Source: Phymatolithon calcareum (lineage: Eukaryota > Rhodophyta > Florideophyceae > Hapalidiales). Taken from it: 64,000 nt of DNA. Every line of letters starts with the position of its first letter. Positions within the stretch are counted from its first letter, which is position 1. The stretch spans positions 1,054,001 to 1,118,000 of the forward strand of contig OZ345376.1 of the NCBI GenBank assembly GCA_977006965.1. The letters are read 5' to 3'. This document shows positions 54,454-64,000 of the stretch, one piece after another. The translations under genes were made by a program, and so were the position numbers. The notes beneath the pieces are model-generated. The model was given only the letters and a program-made list of their open reading frames with translations, made no database searches and was not told where the DNA came from.

Positions 54454-57400
54454 CAGTCAAACCTCGATAAATGGATGGGCAATGTGGAATGGTCCAATAT
54501 TCTCAAAATCGAGGTTATTCTCAAGTCGAATTTTGAATCATAAGCTTTGGATCACACGTGTGCCGAACAGTAGCTTTACACCACTGTGTCACCTTTTATT
54601 GAAAAAATCATGGATGCGCATCTGTTGCATGGAAGCTGCCTTCTTGTACCTCAGGTCCATCTGAGCATGCACCACTGCTCTAATGGATTCCTTCGCCACG
54701 GCTTTTTCATCCTGCAGAATCATTTTGGTTATCGACAAGGCCTTCAGCTGTTCACTAATGCTCGGCATCTCAACATAACTGTCAGTGTCAAAATCTCCAT
54801 GCGGTGCTCCGTCGTCGGTCTCGTTCATCAAACTGACAGCCTGGTCTACAAGCACCGCGCACGAAATTTCTTCGACACAGGGCTCTTCCTCGTCTCTATT
54901 TAGAAGACTCTGGATCGACATTCGCGTGCGCGCCGGTGCCAGCGCGTTAATTGCGTCATTAAGGTCGGTCTCAGTTGTGTCGTCAACAATTGCCAACTCC
55001 CGATTCTCCGCGCTCAACTTTTCATCTAGAAGTTTTGTTACTTTCCAGCAGTTGAAGATGATCTTTCCGGGGAGATCTTCCCATATTTTATCCGTCCAGC
55101 GCATTGCGGTCAACTGGTCAATGCTGTAGATGTTGTTAATTTCTGCGTCGATTAAGTCGAGCGCCCGATTGTATTGCATCTTTCGGTACCTTTTCTTGAA
55201 GGATGCAATTATCCCGGCGTCCATGGGCTGCAGTTTGGAGGTAGTGTTGGCGGGAAGAAATGCAACTTCGACATTTCGGAGCGTAGACAGTGTTTCAGGC
55301 GTACCATGCGCACTGCAGTTGTCGAGCAGTAGAATTGCCTTGCGGTCGCGCGTACTGCTAATTTACTTGTCAAACCGCTTCAGCCACAAGCGGAATATTC
55401 CGCTCCGCATTCAAGCCTTGCTATTATTCCAATAGTCAAACCCAAGCTCTTGTCCAGTCTTTTTGCGAAAACAGCGTGGGCGCCTTGACTTGCCAATTAC
55501 CATGAGCGGGAATTTTTCAGTGCCATCAGCGTTCGCGCAACAGAGGTAGGTCAGGCGCACCTTGTCTTTCTTTCGGCCGCTCATTTGTTCATTAGCAATT
55601 GTTGTGCACGGTGCAAGACGGTAGTTTAGGCCTGTCTCGTCGGCATTCCAGATGTCATTAATGTTGTAGTTCTTCAACTTCTCATGCAGAGCCGGCAGAC
55701 TGCCGGCAATGGCGCTATCATCAGCGTCAGTACTTTCTCCATGAAGCTTAAAAACTTTGAGCTCCCACCTCTTTTGAAAGTTATACAGCCATCCGTTGGA
55801 AAAGGTGAGCGTAAGTTGGCTGTGTGCATTGAGTTTTGCATTGATACCTTCCAGAATGCGTCTTCCTTGTAGCTTAATTAATTCCCCGTTCACGCACACG
55901 TTGCGTGAATTCTGGTCACGGACCCAGGCCGCAAGTGCGACTTCCAGCTCTGGAAGCTTCCACGTTCTCGATCTTTTCGTGAGACCGTTCCGGGGAATTT
56001 GTAGTGCAGATTTTGAGGATAGAATTCTCGAAATGACGGTCTGACTCGGCGGTGAATCCAGGCGAAATTGTTTTTGAGCCCAAGATGCCAACGCTTTCTG
56101 CGACGTTGAGAGGCCTTCGTGTGCTCGTCGATTGCGTTCTTTTACAATCTCAGATTTTTGACGGAGGGTGAGGGCATTGTACCGCCGCCTATTATCGGTG
56201 GGAAATGGGTTTTGCATGGCAGAGGAAAAGAACGGAATAACGTGGAGGGGTATTTCGTACAGCTTTGGCTTGCTGTCGAACGTACAGCCACAGAACAGAA
56301 CTGAAGTACAGTACAGTAGTACCTTGATAGAAGTGCCCACGAATATACATGCTATCGTACAAGCTCATTGATGTTATTTCATTGAAATGACATCAGTGAT
56401 CTTGTGCAAGAGCGACAAGGACATCAGTGATCTTCTGCAAGAGCGACAAGGCTATCGAACCCTTCCCATTACGACACAATCCCTTTGGGCCACTGGAACA
56501 GCAGCAGTGACTGTTGAGGTTGCACATCACATTTATAGGTCTTGCAGTACTGTAAACTAGAACCAAAATAATTCCGTTAGCTGGTCGAAATGCCCAGTAA
56601 ACGGTCATTTGGGACGTTAAGCTACTTCCAGTACAAAGTTGTAAAAGTAAACAAGCCAAAAGAGATACTGAAATGGCCGATAGCTTCATTTTTCGTTTAC
56701 AATCGCTACAAACAAAAAACGGTACCTTTCGTGATTTTGTTTTGCGCTACACAGATTGCACGTGAATCATCTTGAGGTACTTTCCCTGGTAATATTCACT
56801 CGATAAAAGCACGTTTCAGACGCTTAGCCTTAAAAAGTTCTACAGATTTTCTACGCATGGACTATGGACGACTCTGAGGTCGTCGCCATGAATGCCGGTG
56901 CATCACCAGCACCGAAATCATTTCATCTTTGCCGAGCCCCGACGCAATTAATTCGCGGTACCCGTGATATGGCTTTAGACAGTCCTCCGGCTTCCTCGAC
57001 GAATCCATCCTGATTTCAGACGGAGCCGCGTGTGCCGGCACTTCTAGAAATCGCACATCATCTTCGCCGGTTACTGCCGCACTCGCGGAAATCAGATACA
57101 GAGAACGATTAGAGTCTGGAGCATCAGTGGCGGCGTGGGAAGGCATTTTGAACAACCAGCAGCATGGGCAGACGGCATATGACTAACGTACATTTTGTCT
57201 GGTGTGCATAATGCCGTCGGAAGAATCGAACATTGGACGCATTTCCGCTGCGCTTGATGATTCCGGTCGGCAAAGATGAGAATTCGAGGGCTTTTAGATT
57301 CGACCAGCTGATACGGACGGTTAACTTGTCGATATCGCCATCCGGGGACTGACGGGTACGCTGTCTTGTGAACGATGTGCGCAGGCACGAAGAGCTTGTG

Positions 57401-57838
57401 TGGTGATATACTGTACAGCGGAACGTATGGTGATTATCCTCGTCCCGGACGCTTGCGAGATATTGGAAATCTGGTAATTGTCTCTCCGCTTAGGTCCGCT
57501 CTATCCAGAGCGCATTCTTGCGACCTGAGCGACGAGGGCGTCGTGAGCATGTGCCCTCCAGGATATTCTACTGTACTGTATGCCAATGGCTGGAGAAACA
57601 TGAAAAGTACTTACACTATTCTACGAGTGAGGATATGCTCCGTGCACGCTAAACAAAATTATAACAAAATTTAAGGTATGCCCCGTGACCTCGAACAAGA
57701 AGTATTCCCGCTATCAAATATTCTAGAATCCTTTAATTTTCGTTAAATTTAGGCAGATACGGTATTCGTGGAGCACCCGATTATGCTGATAACCGAGGTT
57801 ATTCTGAAAAAGAGGTTCCATTTATCGAGGTCTGACTG
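54454..57838 (-). mobile_element. Tigger-type DNA transposon inserted in the fold-back left arm
   Basis: TIRs CAGTCAAACCTCGATAAATGG (left) and its near-complement (right, one mismatch) lie between TA duplications (54452-54453 and 57839-57840). The flanks join to match the right arm of the fold-back, where CATTCCATTGCACAATTGCTTGG is the uninterrupted counterpart. A decayed transposase is at 54589-56340. The 1.5 kb upstream of it (56341-57838) has no recognised gene, apart from a direct repeat near 56385-56445. Confidence 0.88.
54589..56340 (-). pseudogene. Tigger/pogo transposase with two nonsense codons
   Basis: One continuous minus-strand frame holds the protein. CENP-B-like DNA-binding segments (LTLRQKSEIVKERNRRAHEG and a Trp-rich second helix region, WLYNFQKRW) come first. 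The catalytic region follows with IWNADETGLNYR, LLLDNCSAHG and LQPMDAG, which is the D-D-D set. TGA at 55411-55413 and TAA at about 55363 lie between the first and second acids. The likely start is the Met near 56215 (MQNPFPTDN). The C-terminal part runs to 54589. Confidence 0.85.
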
Positions 57839-58135
57839 TATTTCACAATTGCTTGGTTGTTAACCCACTGAATAGACTTAATCGTTCAATAGAGCAAAAA
57901 TTCGGCAAACGTTCGGCTGTTTCGTAGCTGAATTTCTAATTTGTCAATTTTTAATGAGCTCCCACTCGTGAGTTCGCGAGACAGCCGAACAGTTTACTGC
58001 GAAACTTTGTCACGCATAGCTTGTAGAACATAATACGTCACAGCGATCTGGAAAATGTTCATGCTTTCCATAAAATTCGGTAGGTAAAATTTCGAAAAAT
58101 CGCTGAATTGCCGAACGTTCGGCAACTTGGACCAG

Positions 58136-58754
58136 GGGGTTGCCGGAAAATCCGAAAGTTCGAATGTTCTTGAAATCTGCACCTGCAGTATTGGCCACAG
58201 GCGAATTAATCAGAAAATCTCACGGGGCACATTTGATGATAGTTGTAAAAACATTTCGTTGATAGCGATCTAACGCTTAAGCGTTTGATACAGCGCTTTT
58301 CTAAATACCTGTAGGTGATTCCTACTCGACACATTTGTCATACTGTATATCATGGGTGATCATCAACTATCTCACTGCAGATCACATCATGTGATTCGCA
58401 ATGAGGTGGGTCTGACCAATCAAAGCTTTAGAGGTGGTGACAGCCTCCGTAAAATTCGTTGTCTGGCTCAAAAACGTTTTGATGCAGTTCGAATTGAAAC
58501 TGCTGTGCAGTGCCGTATTGCACTACTGGTGTACGTTCTATTTGTTTCCCAAAATGTCTTCATAGACAGCTTCAACGAGTTTAGTTGCCTCGAATGTTCG
58601 AATGTTAGAGTTCTTTAAACTTCTCCTGCCGAATTCTCGCCAGTTCTATAACTTTATCAGCGAACGGACACGAATTATGGTAGAAATGGCCAAGGTATTC
58701 AAAGATTCAGTGCAATAAATAAGCTCGATCAATCGAACGACAAGAATTAGGTGG
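58136..58754. other. Loop of the fold-back; no gene recognised
   Basis: Spacer between the inner arms. A short ORF (58352-58618) has no family resemblance. 58625-58740 is inverted relative to 59475-59590. Confidence 0.45.
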
Positions 58755-58933
58755 TCAAAGTTGCCGAACGTTCGGCAATTCAGCGATTTTTCGAAGTTTT
58801 ACCTACCGAATTTTTAAGGAAAGCATGAACATTTTCCAGATCGCTGTGATGTAGAATGTTCTATAAGCTATACATGACAAAGATTCGCAGTTAACTTTTC
58901 GAGTGTCTCGCGAAGTCGCGAGTGGGAGCTCAT

Positions 58934-58991
58934 TAGCCAGAGTTCTAATTTGTCAATTTTTAAAAAAATTGACAAATTAGAACTCTGGCTA
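58934..58991. repeat. Hairpin, about 28-bp arms
   Basis: TAGCCAGAGTTCTAATTTGT... pairs with its complement with essentially no spacer (poly-T/poly-A junction). The opposite arm of the fold-back (about 57935-57955) has only the single TAATTTGTCAATTTTTAATG version. Confidence 0.88.
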
Positions 58992-59328
58992 GAAGCGGCC
59001 GAACGTTTGCCGAACGCTTGCCGAATGTTCGCCGAATCTCTGGCGAATTTTTGCTCTACTCAACGATTAAGTCTATTGAGTGTATTAGCATCCAAGCAAT
59101 TGTGCAATGGAATGTCAGGATGCACTGACGCATGCCCAAGTTCGAACATCACTGCATCTGAACTGAAATACGTATCATTTCTCCGTCCAAAAAGAACACA
59201 GGGTTACAGCTTGCTTGCATTGCAAGCGGTCCGAATTGAAGCAGGTGACTAAACTGCTGCATCAAAGCATGTCTTTATTATGCAACGCAATGATGATGAC
59301 ACAAAATATGTGTTATCTTTTAATAAAA

Positions 59329-59383
59329 TTCCATTTGGGGCTCGCTGTTTTCATTTAATGAAAACAGCGAGCCCCAAATGGAA
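59329..59383. repeat. Hairpin, 27-bp arms, 1-nt centre
   Basis: TTCCATTTGGGGCTCGCTGT... pairs perfectly with its complement around one T. The other arm of the fold-back (about 54210-54245) has only one copy of GTTTGGGGCTCGCTCTTTTC, so the inverted partner was added after the arms separated. Confidence 0.9.
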
Positions 59384-60946
59384 ATACTTGGACTCTTTCC
59401 ACAACATTTTGGTTCATCAATAGTCCCAAATTATTCGATATTTCGAATTTTCCCGCAACCCCCAGCTAATTCTTGCCATTCGATTGACCGAGCTTATTTA
59501 TCGCACCGAATATTTGAATACCTTGGTCATTGCTACCATAATTCGTGTCCATTTGCGCATAAAGTTATAGAACTGGCGAGAATTTTTGCTGATTTTCAAG
59601 TGGCGGGATAATTGTCAGCATATTTTTCAATTGGCCATATTATGCGGGATTCGGCAGGGAGGTGCGGGAAATGGCGTTCTCAATGATCTTGGAGTAGATT
59701 GGGCCTTTTCGCAAAATTAGTGTATGCATTGGTGCCTTTGTGTAGGTCTTCCGGTCCATCTACGTAACAGTTACTTTCTCAAAAAACTCGTTGCCAGCAG
59801 TGAGAAACAAGTCCACCGAATCAAGTACTGTACCATATCATATATCATACGGATTACAAGACCTTGTCGGACGACATCATGACGACGGCGTAATTTCCGC
59901 GTGTCATAAACAGCATGCTGGTTTTATATTTATTGGTTCAATTCGTTTGCATTTGATCGTATGACAAAGTCTGAGGAACTCCGTGCATCCTGTGCACCGC
60001 GCTTTCGACATAACGCTTATCGCTGTCTCCAACTATATCGACATATTTTATATCGATGTACAGTATATAAACTTCGAGGAGCGGTATAAGGGTGAAAAAA
60101 AATTTTAGGAAATAGTTTGGCCGCGCAGTTCGAACAGGTCCCACTTTATACTGCCGAATCCCGCATAATACTGTATGACCAATTGAAAAATATGCTGACC
60201 CTTATCCCGCAACTTGAAAATCAGCAAAAGTGCATGTTTTGGAGTTATACTGCCGACTTTGACGCGTGGTATAAGTATTGTAGCATTTTTGTTTTCTTAA
60301 GATGTCAATGAAATCTGTATTAGAATTTTTTACGAGGGGTGTACCGCGCTCTACTGTAGATTTCTAAAGTCGGCGCATGTTATACCGTTTTGCACATTCG
60401 CAATATCTATGCACTTTCATAAATCGACATGCGTGTTCGCAACAATTCGTGGTCTTCGAATTGGGGGTGCATATGATTGCAACGCGAATGCATCAGAACA
60501 ATGCCGGAAAGCAGGACAACACTGGCACGGGTGTTGGATGCTTCGCTGTCGCGCAAGTTCTGCGAGACACCAAGTGCCGAAGCTCCGTGCGGTACCTCGG
60601 TGTGGAGTACGTAACATGATTGTGGCCCAGGTCTTCCCACTTTTTCGTGTGCTCCTAACAACGCAGCGTATGATATCACACAGTAAAATTTCGCAACAAG
60701 TGTGCTTCTCACGGTGAGCCCCATTTTTTCAATTTTACATATAAGACCCAAAAACGGGATTTCCCGCTCCGAGTTGCGGGAAATCTCGTCTTTGGGTCCT
60801 ATACTGTATGTAAAATAGAAAAAATTGGGCTCATCGTGAGAAGCACACTTCTTGGGAATTTTTACTGCGTGATTCTCTGCGTTTTTAGGAGTACTGTAGG
60901 GATGAGCATCAACAAGATTCTGAAGTCTAATACCACATTTCATATC

Positions 60947-63900
60947 TCGGTTTCCGACAAGCCGCTCATGGGGTACATGTTTCCTGAGACTGTATCCGGA
61001 AACCTTGGCCGATCTGCCGTGCTGATGTAACTACCAGTTCTCCGGTGCGCGACGCACGGCACGATGCGCCGGACGGAATGTGGTCATCGCGCGAGGAGAG
61101 GGCAATCGCATCGGTGGCGTCAAATCGCGCGATCCATACGTCCGTCACTTCAACTACTTTCGTCGCTTTCCTGTGCATGCCGTTCTGTCGGATGCGAATC
61201 CGCCGCGGGTGCCGCTACAATTGCAGATCGATGACTTGTGGAAATTTACTGAGGACGGGAAGGAAAGTCATTTGGTCTCGCGGCGACGCAAACATGCACC
61301 GACGTGTCCGCATCAGAATTTCCTCTGTTCGGAAAGTGATCGCGAGACGGCGGAGATGTTCCCACTTGACATTTTGAACGACAGGGTATACATACTGACG
61401 CGCACTTCGGCACGTCCGTTCTTCTTCAAGCAGATAGCGGAGTCGGTCACTGAGCAGACGCATCCGTATGTCACACATGTGGTCGGCACTGATGATACGG
61501 AGAGTAGAGATGGATATCTGCGTGGTTTGAAAGATGTTGTAATGTTTAATTCTAAACGGCATCTCTTCGACTCGTCTGAAGTGTGTCGCAAGTGCCGTTC
61601 TCCTAACGGACAATGCGCCTCGGCACCCAGTCTGGCGCATGCGAAGGAGCGTCAATTATCCTTCGACTGCTTTTGTGCGGCGGCATATCCCATGAACGGC
61701 TACATGAACGACCTTCACTCTCGCATTGCGACCGGTTGGGTTATGTATCTCGACGATGATAATCTCCTTGTGGATAAGTTTGCCGTCAGTGAATTTCTCG
61801 CCACCGTGCAATCGTGCGACGCACTCATTGCCTTTCGCTCGCATCTAGGCCGTGTGACACCGACAGATGTGAATTTCAGACGTCGTGTGGTGATGGGTGA
61901 TTTCGACTCGTCCAACTTTGCATTTCATTCCATGAACATGCGTCACGCCACATAGTCATCATTACGCTGTGGCGATTTCCGCATGGGGGCGCATCTGAGC
62001 TCCACATTGCCGGTGCAGTGGGTTGATCGCTCGTTCATTCAGGCGAACCCTATGCGGTCCGCACTGGGCGGACTCGGAGGTCGTGCCGACGTGTCGAAGG
62101 CAGCCGTCACGGTGGTGATCACATCCTATCAACCGACGGGATGGCGTCCTCTCTGGGTACGGCAGATCATCGCCGAGTACACGAAGCCAGGAATGGAACA
62201 TCTGGTGCACAAGGTGCTTCTTGTGTGGAATAACCTGGAGGCGGAAGTGCCGGCAGCAGTTGCAAACGACAAGGATTTAGAGTCGATGAAAAACAGCGGT
62301 CGATTCGTCATACTTCATCCCGACAAAAACTCACTGAACAATAGATGGATCGACACATTGAAACACATCGAAACAGACATAGTGCTCAACCTTGACGACG
62401 ACGTCTACGTCCGACAAACAGGACTCGTCTGCATGCTCTCTTGGCTACGTCGTGAACCGACGCGCATGGTCGGTCCCTTCGTGCGGCGCATAGACCGTGA
62501 CGGGAAGTACGTGTTGAACGAACTGTTGGACAGCAGCAAGTATTCCGTTGTGTTACCAAGGATTTTATTGCTGCCCACAGCGTTTTTGCAAGCGTATGCG
62601 AGACAGGAACATGAGAAATATCACGAGTATGTGGACACACAGTCTGCGCATTGCGACGACATCTTCCTCAATATGGTGGCGTTGGATGAATCACGGAAAC
62701 CACCGTTGCGCGTGCTGTTGCCGGAGGAGAGTGTTGTGGACTTTTACTCAAAGTGCTGGACGAGTAGCAAGACTCTCACGGGCGGACTCGGGTTGCAGAG
62801 GGGACGGACACCGAGACGAAATGAATGTGTGAAGGAACTCATGAAAATGAGGGGATTGAAGCAGTTTAAAAGTATTGCTCATATTGCCACTTGCCTTCCG
62901 CGTGGGAATGCGTTGGTGAAGGAGGAATTTTTACCGGCGGATCGGTACAAGCAGATGAAGTCGTATGATTTTAGTTGCGGTCGTGGGGAAAATGGAGTTG
63001 ATGCTGATCAATGATGCACGATCGAGATTGTTCCACTCCTACTGAATATTTTATATTATGCGCATGCCCTATGTCAAATTCGCAGCTGTTCTAAGGTCTG
63101 ACTTTTCTCCATGATACAAAAATTGACATGAAAACCTGCTGCATTTCGTTCGAAGAATGCTTTCCATTGGGGGAAGGCATTACGGGAGAGGATGATTTAC
63201 AACATCGTGTACTTACCAGGCAGTTTTTACTTGGTTCGTGCCCCCTTTCTTTCACTTTCTTCTTTCTTAGTGTCCGTCCATTCTTCTCACCAACGTGAAG
63301 AAGATTTGTAAAATAGCAGCGTTGAAAGCAATCTGTTCTGTACAGAAATGGCGACCGTTCATCACTATCAGAGTACGACTACATGAAACAGCGGATGCCG
63401 AAAGAGGTTCTCCTTAACCACGGTCTTAACTCTGAACGGATTGTCGATAGTCACAAAGCAGCTTGCAATCGATTGTCTCTACTTTCTCGCACTGTTTTCA
63501 CACGGAAGAGATGAGTAGACGGATGATGCATTCTGATTAGAAATCAGATTTGAACAATAAAGATCAATGGCTGAATTATTGACATTGAAGTATCAAACTG
63601 CTTTGTAAAAGAGTCTCCGAGCTACTGAAACGTAATTTGGTCACACAGGACCTCGTTCATTCGTATTTCTCTTCCAACGCTTGACAAGTGAGGTCATCTT
63701 TCACCGCGGGTGCTTAACACAATTGAGCTGTTCCGCAGCTACTCCGCATCTAAGGGATTTATCTCTAAGATGCTCCCGAATTGTATCCATTTTGGTACTG
63801 GCTAACTGCTTCCCGCAAGTACTCCGTATGCGGACACTGCACTGCAGAACCACATCCGCGTGCCCTTGTCGGACGTAATTCAATTCTTGCGTGTGAAGCA

Positions 63901-64000
63901 CTCAAACCGGGTACATCACCGTTCTTCCTGTATCATACCGAGACATTCTCACAGGTACAGTAGGTGGTCGCGGGGACGACTTGCCAGATCTGCACACTTC
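60947..64000 (+). repeat. Segmental duplication of the glycosyltransferase locus
   Basis: Near-identical to about 24080-27375 from the word CTCGGTTTCCGACA(A/G)GC onward and through the 3' non-coding DNA to the window end. It lacks the SINE-like insertion and has an approximately 16-bp deletion near its left junction. The right end is outside the window. Confidence 0.92.
60985..63014 (+). pseudogene. Trimodular glycosyltransferase, copy 3, truncated and broken
   Basis: Lacks the anchor and most of the GT8-like module. Against copy 2, a Gly codon has become TGA (61023-61025) and a Trp codon TAG (61953-61955). The rest of the frame (61080-61952 and 61983-63014) is nearly unchanged, so both GT2-like and GT64-like modules remain readable, with DDD motifs intact. 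It is diverged only by scattered substitutions. A shortened GT64-only product from Met 61983 (343 codons) is conceivable but has no evident promoter. Confidence 0.9.

Larger units (their letters stand above)
53420..60860. repeat. Giant composite fold-back (inverted) repeat
   Basis: Left segments reappear inverted on the right: about 53425-53530 with 60690-60860; about 53650-53990 with 60310-60600 (marker CTCGTAAAAAATTCTAAT); 54110-54453 with 59090-59475 (marker GGGGTTGCGGGAAAATTCGAAATA); 57870-58135 with 58755-59080. Removing the Tigger-like element at 54454-57838 makes the left arm continuous. Extra right-arm DNA (59475-60310) contains smaller inverted pairs (58625-58740 with 59475-59590; 59590-59655 with 60120-60225). 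No transposase of its own is recognised and its outer ends are fuzzy. Confidence 0.75.

Overview
The window is eukaryotic nuclear DNA. It holds long intronless host-like genes separated by AT-rich non-coding stretches and by many nested, decayed transposons of eukaryotic type: hAT, P-like, pogo/Tigger, a piggyBac-like candidate, a Ty3/gypsy chromovirus and a SINE-like retroposon. There are no prokaryotic operons, rRNA genes or CRISPR arrays. The intron-poor genes, the transposon load and a Golgi-type glycosyltransferase family suggest an alga, possibly a red alga such as a Chondrus relative. That assignment is inference and nothing here proves it.

Three host gene groups stand out. (1) A trimodular glycosyltransferase family joins a GT8/LARGE-like module, a GT2-like module and a GT64 (exostosin C-terminal-like) module behind one membrane anchor. 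An open, edge-truncated copy lies at 1-2332 (minus), a complete 986-residue copy at 23200-26160, and a broken segmental duplicate at about 60947-64000. A GT92-type gene, now interrupted, lies beside the complete copy (27738-28706). (2) A GTPase plus Sel1-repeat family has one member with an intact P-loop (51329-53212, minus), one giant member with a destroyed P-loop and about 27 near-identical 38-residue repeats (15677-19762), and two relics (19750-20199, 42640-43021). (3) Several orphan or decayed ORFs are present.

Layout: 1-4.1 kb glycosyltransferase copy 1; 4.1-9.4 kb SINE-like element, hAT element and MITE; 9.4-14.6 kb complete P-like transposon with 8-bp target duplication; 15.3-21.0 kb hAT relic, Sel1 giant gene and hAT MITE; 23-28.7 kb glycosyltransferase cluster; 29.2-40.3 kb Ty3/gypsy chromovirus carrying a piggyBac-like element in its 5' LTR, a 4-kb hAT element in its RNase H region and a third insertion in integrase; 40.3-47.7 kb relics; 47.7-50.3 kb pogo-like element; 51.3-53.2 kb GTPase-Sel1 gene; 53.4-60.9 kb giant fold-back repeat split by a Tigger-like element; 60.9-64 kb segmental duplication of the glycosyltransferase locus.

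Two themes run through the window. Insertions can often be proved internally, because target-site duplications, empty sites or uninterrupted paralogues are present in the same window. Near-perfect short hairpins recur, and two of them sit exactly at breaks in otherwise open reading frames.
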